Origin: DATFTE01 sp963802575
GTDB lineage: Bacteria > Acidobacteriota > Terriglobia > Terriglobales > Acidobacteriaceae
NCBI GenBank assembly: GCA_963802575.1
Contig: CAWDJF010000009.1
Span: forward strand, 124,001 to 188,000
Length of the DNA stretch: 64,000 nucleotides
Direction of reading: 5' to 3'
In this document: positions 17,655-25,433 of the stretch, piece after piece
Layout: every line of letters begins with the position of its first letter
Position numbering within the stretch: position 1 is the stretch's first letter
Program-made: the position numbers and the translations under genes
The notes under the pieces: generated by a model
What the model saw: the letters and a program-made list of their open reading frames with translations, nothing else
Databases searched by the model: none
What the model was told of the DNA's origin: nothing

Positions 17655-18812
17655 CTATTGGCAGGGCTCGTTGCTAACCGGCGTGAGAGTGGCCACACTC
17701 GCGGCGACGAAGTTCATCAGCATGGGTTGATTGCCCATTCCCGGGAACTGGGTGTGGGTAGTATCGGCTTCGAGCCTGAAGGTCTGTCGCCAACGCAGGC
17801 GCTGGCCGCGCTGTGGATCGCGGGCAGAGAAACAGACCGTGGCTTGCTGGCCGAGGTCGGGGGTCCGCTGGGCGAGGGTTTCTGAGTAGCTGACCACAGG
17901 CCTGGCAGGAAACTCCACGGTCCAATCTTTTTTGCCGGCAGCATGAAAAACGATTTCCAGGTTGGCGTCCTGCAGAGGATCGTTCAGGTGTGGCGAGGTT
18001 ACGATCGCCTGAATGTTCCAATCGCTCAGGGTAAGGGTGCGATTGGCCCCGCGGCTGAGTTGGCGTGATGTGATGAAGTGGACGATGGCGAAACCTGCAG
18101 GATTATTCTGCTGCTGTTCGCGCATCTTCTTCACCTGTTCCATAGCTTGCTGTTGCTGTTGAGCGTTGGTGGTTACGGCGTCATCAATGGTCTTCTGGAT
18201 GGCCTTGGTACGCTCATTGGTTTCTTTCGTCGTCTGATTCACTTCGCCGACTTCGGCGTGAATGGCCTTCAGTTGCTGGCGAATGTCGTCTAGCTGGTTT
18301 TGGGCGCCGGTGAAGTCCAATTTTGCGATGGCGTCTCCGACAGGCCCGTCTACCGCGGCGCTGGTTTTATCGGCGGTGGTTTTGTCAGTGAGCATGCTGA
18401 CCAGCTTGTCTTTCACACCATCAAAGCCATCGGAGAGGGTGGAGATTTCCTGCGCGGTTTTGGCTTTGCCTCCCTGTTGACTGATCGCGAGTTGCGACGA
18501 CAGGTTGCGGAGTAGTTCTCCCTGACGCTGTGCGCCGATGTTCTGGCTGACGCTGTTGAGGCTCTTCACGAGTTGGCGGATTTCGTTGAGCTCTGCTTTT
18601 TCAGTGCCGAGAGTCTTTGTGATCTCAGCGAGTTGCCCGGCAAGCGCGGGTGCCTGTGCGGCAAGGGGCGGACAGACTTCAAACGGAGCGTTGACGTTGT
18701 TAGGCAGCCGGATCACGCCCTGGTCGCAGCCAGACTGCTGGGCAGAGGCGTAGGAAGCCAAGAAGACGATCGCGGTCACGAAAATCAAGACGAATGGCTT
18801 ATGAAATCGCAT
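17655..18812 (-). CDS. Secreted coiled-coil protein, partner of the TIR protein
   Basis: A 385-residue protein with a signal peptide (about 1-24, core FVLIFVTAIVFLASY, then ASAQQ). Residues about 50-235 are predicted long helices rich in Gln, Lys and Thr (LAEITKTLGTEKAELNEIRQL, QAMEQVKKMREQQQNN in pieces), typical of a coiled coil. A C-terminal beta-rich domain (about 245-385) contains paired Cys candidates (VCFSARD, EPCQ). It starts 21 bp after the TIR gene stop on the same strand, so the two form an operon. No known family is recognised. I infer a periplasmic sensing or scaffolding role next to the outward-facing domain of the TIR protein. Confidence 0.7.
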   Translation of the reverse strand: MRFHKPFVLIFVTAIVFLASYASAQQSGCDQGVIRLPNNVNAPFEVCPPLAAQAPALAGQLAEITKTLGTEKAELNEIRQLVKSLNSVSQNIGAQRQGELLRNLSSQLAISQQGGKAKTAQEISTLSDGFDGVKDKLVSMLTDKTTADKTSAAVDGPVGDAIAKLDFTGAQNQLDDIRQQLKAIHAEVGEVNQTTKETNERTKAIQKTIDDAVTTNAQQQQQAMEQVKKMREQQQNNPAGFAIVHFITSRQLSRGANRTLTLSDWNIQAIVTSPHLNDPLQDANLEIVFHAAGKKDWTVEFPARPVVSYSETLAQRTPDLGQQATVCFSARDPQRGQRLRWRQTFRLEADTTHTQFPGMGNQPMLMNFVAASVATLTPVSNEPCQ

Positions 18813-18833
18813 GAGAATCCTCGTTGTGCTTGC

Positions 18834-19823
18834 TCAGTGAGTTTTGCCACAAGCGGAACTGTCATCCTTTGTGACTTTTGGCTCAATAGTGGACGAAATC
18901 GAATTGTCGGGTCTAACCGAAAACGTCTGGGTCACACGATAGCGGGCGTGAAGGCCGGGGCTGGGGATGCCGAGGCAGGTCGTCAATCGCTTAGTGTCTG
19001 CTGGAACGGGAAACTGGACGAACTCCTGCGAACCGACTTGGTCGGGGTTGAAAGACTTGGAGTGATCCTCGATTTCTCTCTGGTTCGTACCTTCGGCGAC
19101 AGTCACGAAAGTGACATCGCGGAATGGAATACCTTCGGCAAGGAGCCAGACGCGGGCGTCCACATTCATAGAGGAACCCTTCTGGCTGGGCTCGGCGGCG
19201 GCGGTGACGTAGCCAAGGCGGCGGTAGTCGAGATCGAGCCGGCGGTTGGTCCAGTAGTAGAGGCCGAATCCTACGAGCACGACTACAAATGCGGTCGCCA
19301 GGGCAGAGCCAACGAAGGCATCGCGGCGGTAAAGCAAGGTTCTGCGGAGAGAAGGTGGGGAAGCGACCTTTGACCAGTCCTGGCTGCCGGAAATTACTTT
19401 TGCCAGGCGGACTGCAAGAGAATCGACGGAGTCACCGGTGTATTCGATCCAATGGAGCCGCGAGATGTAATAGTCGAGCTCTTCGGTGACCTTTGGCTTG
19501 CCCACCATGATGGTGTAGAGCGGCTTGTTGCGCTTGTGAGCCTGCTCGACTTCGCTGAGCACCTGGACGGAAGAGATTGCATTGACGCTGGCCAGCAGAA
19601 TGAAAGAAGCGCTTTGCTCGATTCCGCGAACGCACTCTTCGGCGTAGGGTCGACCGGGGATGACATCACGCGGGGCAAGCCAGCAGGAAACACCTTGCGC
19701 TTCTAGACGATCGCACAACTGCGCGGCGAGGGGCGCGTCGGCGGAGGAGTGGGAGAGGAAGACGCTCTTGGCGGCATCGTTCTTCGGAGTGTTTGCCGTC
19801 GCCATGTGCATCGCTTGAGACAC
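18834..19823 (-). CDS. TIR-domain protein with single membrane helix and extracytoplasmic domain
   Basis: A 329-residue protein. Residues 19-145 form a TIR domain: VFLSHSSADAPLAAQL (box 1), the BB-loop region WLAPRDVIPGRPYAEE and LLASVNAISSVQVLSEVEQA, with Glu91 at the usual catalytic-glutamate position of NAD-cleaving TIRs. A linker and one membrane helix (about 170-190, ALATAFVVVLVGFGLYY) follow, then a C-terminal domain of about 135 residues expected outside the inner membrane. Bacterial TIR proteins often act in antiphage defence by depleting NAD; a transmembrane sensor arrangement is inferred. The GTG at 19823 is the 5'-most start; ATGs at 19811 and 19805 are alternatives. Confidence 0.85.
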   Translation of the reverse strand: MSQAMHMATANTPKNDAAKSVFLSHSSADAPLAAQLCDRLEAQGVSCWLAPRDVIPGRPYAEECVRGIEQSASFILLASVNAISSVQVLSEVEQAHKRNKPLYTIMVGKPKVTEELDYYISRLHWIEYTGDSVDSLAVRLAKVISGSQDWSKVASPPSLRRTLLYRRDAFVGSALATAFVVVLVGFGLYYWTNRRLDLDYRRLGYVTAAAEPSQKGSSMNVDARVWLLAEGIPFRDVTFVTVAEGTNQREIEDHSKSFNPDQVGSQEFVQFPVPADTKRLTTCLGIPSPGLHARYRVTQTFSVRPDNSISSTIEPKVTKDDSSACGKTH

Positions 19824-20136
19824 CTGGGCCCTGACATCGCCAGACGGGGACGGCCTGCTTGGCGGTCGAGTGTATCAGAGGGAAGGAATTGGGTGAAGAT
19901 GGCATCAATCATGTCAAGTCACCGAGTTCGTCTTGAGGATGCCTTGCAGAGGTGTTACTGATCCTAAAAGACACGGGGTCCTCGGCTCCGCAAGACGATT
20001 CGCTTCGTTCATCGCCACGCTGCGCTCGGGATGACAGAGTTGGGGAAATGTGGAAGACAGCAGATTCCTCTCCGGCTGCGCCGGTTCGGAATGACAAGGG
20101 TAGCTTTTATTGCGGTTCGGAATGACGAGGCGCGAA
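19824..20136. other. Repeat-rich gap between the TIR gene and rsmE
   Basis: A 313-bp gap. From about 19976 it consists of 'TTCGCTTCG...CGCTCGGGATGACAG' and 'CCGGCTGCGCCGGTTCGGAATGACAAGG' text related to 14470-14600 and 20905-20941, with small GC-rich palindromes. The part nearer the TIR start (19824-19975) should contain its promoter; none is obvious. I see no gene. Confidence 0.6.
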
Positions 20137-20841
20137 TTATTGCAGAGCGGAGATGACGATGGCTAGTGCGGCGATGGCAGCGGTTTCGGCGCGGAGGATG
20201 GTGGGGCCTAGAGAGGCGGAGGTCCATCCGGCGTCTTGGAATTGGTTTAGTTCGGGTTCGGTCCATCCACCTTCGGGACCGAGGGCGAGGAGGATGAATC
20301 GTCGCAAGAAATGACGTCTCGCAGCATGGTTGCGGTTTCGGTTTCTGAGAGGACGATGCGGGTGGAGGCGGTGAGCGTCGACGGCCTCTTTCAGCTTGAT
20401 CGGCTCCGCGATTTCTGGCGGTGCCGCGCGGCGGGATTGTTCGGAGGCTTGCAGGGCGAGACGTTGCCAGCGCTCGCGGCGCTTGGGGGCGGCGGAGGCA
20501 AGGTGGGGCTCGGTGCGTTGTGCGATCACTGGGATGATGCGGGCCGCGCCCAGTTCCGTACATTTTTCGATGGCCCACTCCATGCGGTCGAATTTGAAGA
20601 TGGAGAGGGCAAGCGTAATGTTGGCCGGATTTGCGGCGAGAATTTCTTCGCCGAGTTCGAATTCGACGCGGTCGTTGGTGATCGACGTGATGCGCGCCTG
20701 GCGGACAGCAGTCGGCGTCGTGATGTCGAACTCCTGACCGACGCGGGCGCGGAGGACGCGGGCCAGGTGGGCGGCGTGGTCTCCGGTCAGCGCGGCACGG
20801 TTCGCGGAGACTTCGTCGGCGATGAAGCGGCGTCGGGTCAT
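20137..20841 (-). CDS. rsmE: 16S rRNA m3U1498 methyltransferase RsmE, with internal frame excursion
   Basis: A 234-residue SPOUT methyltransferase that methylates U1498 of 16S rRNA. The N-terminal PUA-like domain (1-70) includes HAAHLARVLRARVGQEF; the SPOUT part shows KFDRMEWAIEKCTELGAARIIP, RWQRLALQASEQSRR, ALGPEGGWTEPE and SLGPTILRAETAAIAAL, which form the SAM-binding knot. Oddity: residues about 155-181 in the annotated frame are a low-complexity His/Arg/Asn run, whereas the +1 frame over the same bases reads TASTRIVLSETETATMLRDV, the expected RsmE sequence. Two compensating indels, real or from sequencing, would explain this. It closes the heat-shock gene run. Confidence 0.88.
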   Translation of the reverse strand: MTRRRFIADEVSANRAALTGDHAAHLARVLRARVGQEFDITTPTAVRQARITSITNDRVEFELGEEILAANPANITLALSIFKFDRMEWAIEKCTELGAARIIPVIAQRTEPHLASAAPKRRERWQRLALQASEQSRRAAPPEIAEPIKLKEAVDAHRLHPHRPLRNRNRNHAARRHFLRRFILLALGPEGGWTEPELNQFQDAGWTSASLGPTILRAETAAIAALAIVISALQ

Positions 20842-20904
20842 CGCGAGTAGTTTAGCGGATTGTCATCGTGAGAACGCCTTTACGGACCGTCGATCGCGGA
20901 CGCA

Positions 20905-20941
20905 GACACGGGGTCCCTCGACTTCGCTCGGGATGACAGAA
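20905..20941. repeat. Short 'ACGGGGTCCCTCGACTTCGCTCGGGATGACAG'-type repeat
   Basis: CCCTCGACTTCGCTCGGGATGACAG between dnaJ and rsmE; the same words occur at 14470-14600 and 19976-20130. Confidence 0.65.
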
Positions 20942-20953
20942 AATAAAAAGTGC

Positions 20954-22075
20954 TTAGCCGAAGATGTCTTTTACTTTGCCTAGCAGGGTGCGGCGTTGGG
21001 GCTTGTTTTCGACGTGGGTGATGCCTTCGAGTTCCTGCATGAGTTCGCGCTGGCGCTTGGTAAGCTTTTGTGGCGTCTGCAAGCGAATTTCTACGAAGAG
21101 GTCACCCTTACCGTGGCTATTCAGCACGGGCACGCCTTTATTGCGTACGCGCAACGTGGTTCCCGATTGCGTGCCTTCAGGAATCTTCAGGGTGTGATTC
21201 CCTTCCAGCGTGGGGACGCTGATCTCTGCGCCGAGAGCGGCCTGAGTGAATGAGATCGGCATCACGCAATGCAGGTCGTTGCCCTCGCGCTCGAAGAACG
21301 AATGCTCTTTGACGTTGAGGACAACGTAGAGGTCTCCTGGAGGCCCGCCGAAAGGTCCGGCTTCACCGTAGCCCGAGAAGCGGATGCGGGTGCCGTCTTC
21401 GACACCTGCGGGAATCTTGGTTTCGACGACACGCTGGCGGAGAATTCGTCCCTCGCCTTTGCACTTGATACAGGGATCGGTGATGACGCTGCCGGTGCCC
21501 TGGCAGGTGGGGCAGGTGCGGGCGATGCTGAAGAAGCCTTGCTGATAGCGGACCTGGCCGCGTCCCGCACAGGAACGGCAGGTGGCGGGAGCTTTGCCGC
21601 TGGCGGCGCCGGAGCCGTGGCAATCTTCGCAGGTCTCGTGGCGGCGGACGTTGACTTTGGTTTCGGTGCCGAAGTATGCGTCTTCGAAATCAATGGTCAG
21701 ATCTTCACGCAGGTCGGCGCCGCGCTGCGCGCGGGTGCGGCGACCACCCGAGGTGCGCCCACCGAACATCTCTCCGAAACCGAAGCCGAGGAAATCGTTG
21801 AGAATCTCGTTCAGATCGACGCCGGCAGCGGGATCGAATCCGCCCATACCCCCATTCACTCCGGCGTGACCGAAGCGGTCGTAGGCGGAGCGCTTATCGG
21901 CGTCGCAGAGCACGGCGTAAGCTTCGGTGCATTCCTTGAATTTTTCTTCCGCGTCCGGATTGTTGGGATTGCGGTCAGGATGGTACTGGAGCGCCAGCTT
22001 GCGGTAGGCGCTCTTGACCTCTTGCTCGGTCGCAGTGCGGGTGATACCCAGCACCTCGTAGTAGTCGCGTTTCAC
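20954..22075 (-). CDS. dnaJ: Chaperone protein DnaJ (Hsp40)
   Basis: A 373-residue type I J-protein that stimulates the ATPase of DnaK and delivers substrates. The J domain (1-70) has the HPD motif at residues 32-34 (YHPDRNPNN). A Gly-rich region with GMGGFDPAAG and FGEMFGGRTSGG follows, then four CxxCxGxG zinc repeats (CEDCHGSG, CRSCAGRG, CPTCQGTG, CIKCKGEG) and the C-terminal substrate-binding domains. All elements and the length are canonical. It is third in the hrcA-grpE-dnaJ-rsmE run, 180 bp after grpE; dnaK is not in the window. Confidence 0.98.
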   Translation of the reverse strand: MKRDYYEVLGITRTATEQEVKSAYRKLALQYHPDRNPNNPDAEEKFKECTEAYAVLCDADKRSAYDRFGHAGVNGGMGGFDPAAGVDLNEILNDFLGFGFGEMFGGRTSGGRRTRAQRGADLREDLTIDFEDAYFGTETKVNVRRHETCEDCHGSGAASGKAPATCRSCAGRGQVRYQQGFFSIARTCPTCQGTGSVITDPCIKCKGEGRILRQRVVETKIPAGVEDGTRIRFSGYGEAGPFGGPPGDLYVVLNVKEHSFFEREGNDLHCVMPISFTQAALGAEISVPTLEGNHTLKIPEGTQSGTTLRVRNKGVPVLNSHGKGDLFVEIRLQTPQKLTKRQRELMQELEGITHVENKPQRRTLLGKVKDIFG

Positions 22076-22090
22076 GTTAGCGGGAATAAG

Positions 22091-22255
22091 TTTGGTCCTT
22101 GGTCGTTCGTCGTTGGTCTTCGGTCAAAACCAATTCGTCGTTGGTCGTTCGTCGTTGGTCTTTGGCCAAATCAACAACGCATCATTCGTTTCTGGCACCG
22201 TTGCCAGGCGTCTTTGGGTTTTGGCCAACGACCAACGACGAACGACCAACGACGC
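22091..22255. repeat. Tandem and inverted GTCGTTGGTC repeats
   Basis: Several copies of TGGTCGTTCGTCGTTGGTC in one orientation (about 22098-22170) and the reverse complement GACCAACGACGAACGACCAACGACG (22228-22253). The two sets could form a long hairpin between grpE and dnaJ in the mRNA. Similar simple words are at 10327-10353. Confidence 0.75.
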
Positions 22256-22825
22256 CTACGAGTTTCTTGCCACTTTCACCATGGCTGGCCGGAGGAGGCG
22301 GTCTTTTATTTTGTACCCACGCTGCAACTCTTCCAGCACTTCATGATCTTTCGCTTTGTTCGTGTCAACCATCTCGATGGCTTCGTGGACATGCGGATCG
22401 AACTGCTGCCCTTTTGCCGGAACCGGTTGAAGTCCCAGCTTTGCCAGTGCGTCCTGCAACTGTTTATAGATGAGCTCAACGCCGCCGCGGAACTCGGATT
22501 TTTCTGGAGCGGATTGCAAAGCGCGCTCAAAGCTGTCGAGGACCGGGAGCAGCGGTTTGATGGCGTCGGCGACGGCGTATTCTCGGAAGTCCTGCTGTTC
22601 GCGGGCGGCGCGCTTGCGCGCGTTCTCGAATTCGGCCTGCAGGCGGGCCAGGCGGTCGACGAGATTGTCGCGCTCGGCTTTGAGCTTTTGCAGTTCCGAG
22701 TCGCGGCCTTCCGCTGGTTCGGCGCTACGGACAGGGATCTCCTCGGTATCGTCGGACGCGGGGAGTTCGTGTTCGGTGTCGAGTTGTTGGGGATCGAGTT
22801 CTGACTTTCCGTTAGTACGTGGCAT
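22256..22825 (-). CDS. grpE: Nucleotide exchange factor GrpE
   Basis: A 189-residue nucleotide exchange factor for DnaK. The ATG at 22825 is chosen because the upstream extension to 22885 has no family similarity. An acidic N-terminus is followed by the long dimerisation helix (LQKLKAERDNLVDRLARLQAEFENARKRAAREQQDF, in overlapping pieces) and the beta-wing domain with VLDSFERALQ, GVELIYKQLQDALAKLGL and the C-terminal FDPHVHEAIEMVDT signature. It follows hrcA and precedes dnaJ on the same strand, under CIRCE/HrcA heat-shock control. Confidence 0.96.
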   Translation of the reverse strand: MPRTNGKSELDPQQLDTEHELPASDDTEEIPVRSAEPAEGRDSELQKLKAERDNLVDRLARLQAEFENARKRAAREQQDFREYAVADAIKPLLPVLDSFERALQSAPEKSEFRGGVELIYKQLQDALAKLGLQPVPAKGQQFDPHVHEAIEMVDTNKAKDHEVLEELQRGYKIKDRLLRPAMVKVARNS

Positions 22826-22902
22826 AAGCGCTTTCTGCCGTCCGCTGAAGCGGACTAAATTTTTGTGTTCCTGTTTTCTCGGCACTCACGTGCCGGCCTA
22901 GT

Positions 22903-22995
22903 CTCTGCGCCCCTTCGGGGCTTGTCTTCGTTTCACATCCTGCCCACGGCTTGCGCCGTGGGCTGTAGTCTTTCGCCGCTTCGCGGCTTGGGTCC
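22903..22995. repeat. Composite intergenic hairpin cluster, copy 2
   Basis: GCGCCCCTTCGGGGC, CCCACGGCTTGCGCCGTGGG and TTTCGCCGCTTCGCGGC in the same order as 8401-8486; the second stem differs but is complementary in both copies. Confidence 0.8.
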
Positions 22996-23033
22996 TTCTG
23001 TGTTCCCCTTGGTCTTCCCCACTTCTACTTCAT

Positions 23034-23060
23034 CGTGGCCGGCGGGACGCCGGCGCTACT
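23034..23060. repeat. GCCGGCG-GGA-CGCCGGC hairpin repeat, copy 4
   Basis: Same stem-loop as at 328. Its right edge GCTACT supplies the hrcA stop codon: CTA at 23056-23058 reads TAG on the minus strand. Confidence 0.88.
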
Positions 23061-24099
23061 GGTCCGATTCGTTTAACAGTTTGTCGAAGAGGCGCGCAAT
23101 ATACGAGACCGCGTTCATGGTGTGCTGGTAATCCATGCGCGTGGGGCCGATGACCGCGAGCGAACCCATGACTTCCCCGCCGACACGGGCCGGGGCGCCG
23201 ATGAGCACCAGGTTGCGCATGGACGGTAACGCCTGATCGAGTCCGATCACAACACGCACGGCTTCCTGCTTCACATCGAGATACGCGCTGAGCAATTCGA
23301 CGACTTTCTGTTTCTCCTCCAGCGTTTTCAGCAATTCTTGTAGATGTTGTTTGTCTTGCTCGCCGGTCACGAGGTTGGCAGCGCCCTCGACGTAGACCGA
23401 CTGTTTGGAATCATCAGCGGCAAGCGCGCCCTGGCGATAGAGCTGGTCGAGCGAACTCATCATGCGGTCGTACTCGCTGCGTTCCTGTTCGAGACGGCGA
23501 CCGAGTTCGGTGCGCATGGACTCCATGGTCCATCCGCGGAAGTTGTCGTTGATGAATCGGGCGGCGGCATCGAGATCTCCTTGTGGAAGATCGAGCCGCA
23601 GCACGCGATCGCGGACAAGACCGGAGCGCGTGATCACGACCGCCAAAACTTTCTGATCGCCGAGCCGAGAGAAGTAGACGTGCTCGAGGGCGTTCTTCGG
23701 TCCGTCGATCGCGACCGCGACTCCCACGTTGCGCGAAATCAGCGACAGAACGTGCGAGGTGCGCTCCATAAACTCTTGCACGTCGGCAACTCCGTGAAGC
23801 GAGTCGGTAATGATGCTTTCGTCAGTGTGCGACAGGTGCGCGGTACCCGTGAGTTGCTCGACATAATAGCGATAAGCCTCGGGAGTGGGCACACGTCCGG
23901 CAGAAGTGTGCGGCTGCTCGAGCAGTCCGGCATCGGAAAGGTCGGCCATAACGTTGCGAATGGTGGCCGGGCTTAGTCCCTCACGGTTGGCACGGGCCAG
24001 GGTACGGGAGCCGACAGGTTCGCCGGTGGCGATGAACGTTTCAACGATGGCGGTCAGGATCTCGCGTTCCCGATCGCCAATAGATTGCTGTGGCGGCAT
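23056..24099 (-). CDS. hrcA: Heat-inducible transcription repressor HrcA
   Basis: A 347-residue repressor of heat-shock genes that binds CIRCE. The N-terminal winged helix (about 1-80) has DREREILTAIVETFIATGEPVGS and the recognition segment LSPATIRNVMADLSDAGLLEQPHTSAGRVPT (given as overlapping pieces), followed by the GAF-like dimer domain and the C-terminal NLVLIGAPARVGGEVMGSLAVIGPTRMDY. Length and motif order are standard. Its own CIRCE lies 110 bp upstream, so it is autoregulated. The stop codon is inside a dispersed hairpin repeat. Confidence 0.97.
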   Translation of the reverse strand: MPPQQSIGDREREILTAIVETFIATGEPVGSRTLARANREGLSPATIRNVMADLSDAGLLEQPHTSAGRVPTPEAYRYYVEQLTGTAHLSHTDESIITDSLHGVADVQEFMERTSHVLSLISRNVGVAVAIDGPKNALEHVYFSRLGDQKVLAVVITRSGLVRDRVLRLDLPQGDLDAAARFINDNFRGWTMESMRTELGRRLEQERSEYDRMMSSLDQLYRQGALAADDSKQSVYVEGAANLVTGEQDKQHLQELLKTLEEKQKVVELLSAYLDVKQEAVRVVIGLDQALPSMRNLVLIGAPARVGGEVMGSLAVIGPTRMDYQHTMNAVSYIARLFDKLLNESDQ

Positions 24100-24177
24100 G
24101 CTTTAACTGCTCGATTCCAGTTAACTACAGTAGATACAGGAGTTTAGACAGTATCAAGCTAAACTCCCCCAGCATTG

Positions 24178-24206
24178 ATTCTAGGAAGCTCAACCCTCCC
24201 TGTCAA
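24178..24206 (-). promoter_or_regulatory. Consensus-like promoter of the hrcA-grpE-dnaJ-rsmE run
   Basis: Read on the minus strand: TTGACA (24206-24201), 17-bp spacer, TAGAAT (24183-24178). The -35 is perfect and the spacing ideal. The hrcA ATG is about 78 bp further on. The CIRCE at 24210-24236 begins 4 bp upstream of the -35. Confidence 0.8.
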
Positions 24207-24209
24207 GGG

Positions 24210-24236
24210 TTAGCACTCTCAAGGGGAGAATGCTAA
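24210..24236. promoter_or_regulatory. CIRCE element (HrcA operator)
   Basis: TTAGCACTC (24210-24218), 9-bp spacer, GAATGCTAA (24228-24236). It matches TTAGCACTC-N9-GAGTGCTAA with one mismatch in the second arm. It lies between hrcA and the divergent oxidoreductase gene, upstream of the hrcA -35 rather than over the start region. Confidence 0.93.
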
Positions 24237-24276
24237 TCGTTGACCGGAATTGGGATGTGCTTGTACTTTGGCGGGG

Positions 24277-25371
24277 ATGACAAAACCGCATGTGGTGGTC
24301 GTAGGGGCCGGAGCTTTTGGTGGGTGGACGGCGCTCTATCTTCTGCGTGGAGGAGCGCGAGTGACTCTGGTGGATGCGTGGGGCCCGGGGAATTCGCGGG
24401 CGTCTTCGGGTGGGGAGACGCGGGTGATTCGGGGGACGTATGGTCCGGACCAGCCTTATACAAAGATGGCGGCGCGAGCGATGGAGTTGTGGAGCGAGCA
24501 CGAGAAGAAATGGCGACGGCGGTTGATGCATCGCATTGGCGTGCTGTGGATGGCGGCGGAGGGAGATGATCAGTTTGAGCGGGGATCGATTGTGGAATTG
24601 CGGGAGGCGGGAATCCGATTTGAAGAACTTTCGCGTGCGGAGATGAAGAAGCGCTGGCCGCAGATTTACCTGGAGGATGTACCGTGGGGAATCTTTGAGC
24701 CGGATGGCGGGTTTCTGATGGCGCGCCTTTCCTGCCAGGCGGTTGTGGAAGGATTCGTCGCCGAGAGTGGCGAGTTTCGCCTGGCGGCGGTTGAAGGCGA
24801 TCTGGAACATTCGAACTGGGACGCGTTGAATTTGTCAGATGGATCGAAGCTGTCGGCGGATGCGTATGTGTTCGCTTGTGGGCCGTGGCTGGGAAAAATA
24901 TTCCCGCAGACGATTGGGGCGCGGGTGAAGGCGACGAAGCAGGATATGTTTTTCTTTGGCGCTCCGGCGGGAGATGACCGCTTTTCGGAATCGCGGTTGC
25001 CGGTGTGGGGGGATCATCGGGCACCGTTTATGTATGGAATTCCAGGAAATGATGGGCGCGGATTCAAGATCGCCGACGATACGCGGGGGCCGGAGTTTGA
25101 TCCGACAACGGGTGAGCGAGTGGTAAATCTTGAGGGCTTGAAGACGGTTCGCGAGTACATGTCGTATCGCTTTCCCGCGATGAAGGACGCGCCGCTGGTG
25201 GAGACGCGGGTGTGTCAGTACGAGCAGAGTCCGGACGGAAACTTTATCGTGGAGCAACATCCTGCGGCAGAGAATGTGTGGATCGTGGGCGGCGGATCGG
25301 GACACGGATTCAAGCATGGGCCGGCGTTGGGGGAAATCGTGTCGGCGAAGGTTCTAAGTACAACGCTCTAA
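24277..25371 (+). CDS. Monomeric sarcosine oxidase / N-methyltryptophan oxidase-like FAD enzyme
   Basis: A 364-residue flavoenzyme that should oxidise an N-methyl or secondary amine to release formaldehyde or an aldehyde plus H2O2. The dinucleotide-binding GAGAFGG is at 10-16; SGGETRVIRGTYG matches the family's conserved flavin-contact stretch. Cys313 in RVCQYEQSPDGNF is at the position of the covalent-flavin Cys (MSOX C-x-Y-x-x-x-x-D-x-x-F), and GSGHGFKHGPALGEIV closes the FAD site. The start at 24277 fits the GCGGGG upstream; 24250 is an alternative. It is divergent from hrcA, with the CIRCE 40 bp upstream. The true substrate is unknown. Confidence 0.85.
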   Translation: MTKPHVVVVGAGAFGGWTALYLLRGGARVTLVDAWGPGNSRASSGGETRVIRGTYGPDQPYTKMAARAMELWSEHEKKWRRRLMHRIGVLWMAAEGDDQFERGSIVELREAGIRFEELSRAEMKKRWPQIYLEDVPWGIFEPDGGFLMARLSCQAVVEGFVAESGEFRLAAVEGDLEHSNWDALNLSDGSKLSADAYVFACGPWLGKIFPQTIGARVKATKQDMFFFGAPAGDDRFSESRLPVWGDHRAPFMYGIPGNDGRGFKIADDTRGPEFDPTTGERVVNLEGLKTVREYMSYRFPAMKDAPLVETRVCQYEQSPDGNFIVEQHPAAENVWIVGGGSGHGFKHGPALGEIVSAKVLSTTL

Positions 25372-25433
25372 GCGAACGTTTTTGGATTTCTCACTCTGAG
25401 CAACCTTGCTCGCAGGATCGGAGTCGAAGCCTT

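Noticed and set aside
22091..22255. GTCGTTGGTC repeats as a regulatory RNA between grpE and dnaJ
   Set aside because: The same simple words occur in unrelated gaps (10327-10353), so they look like dispersed low-complexity repeats rather than a dedicated element.
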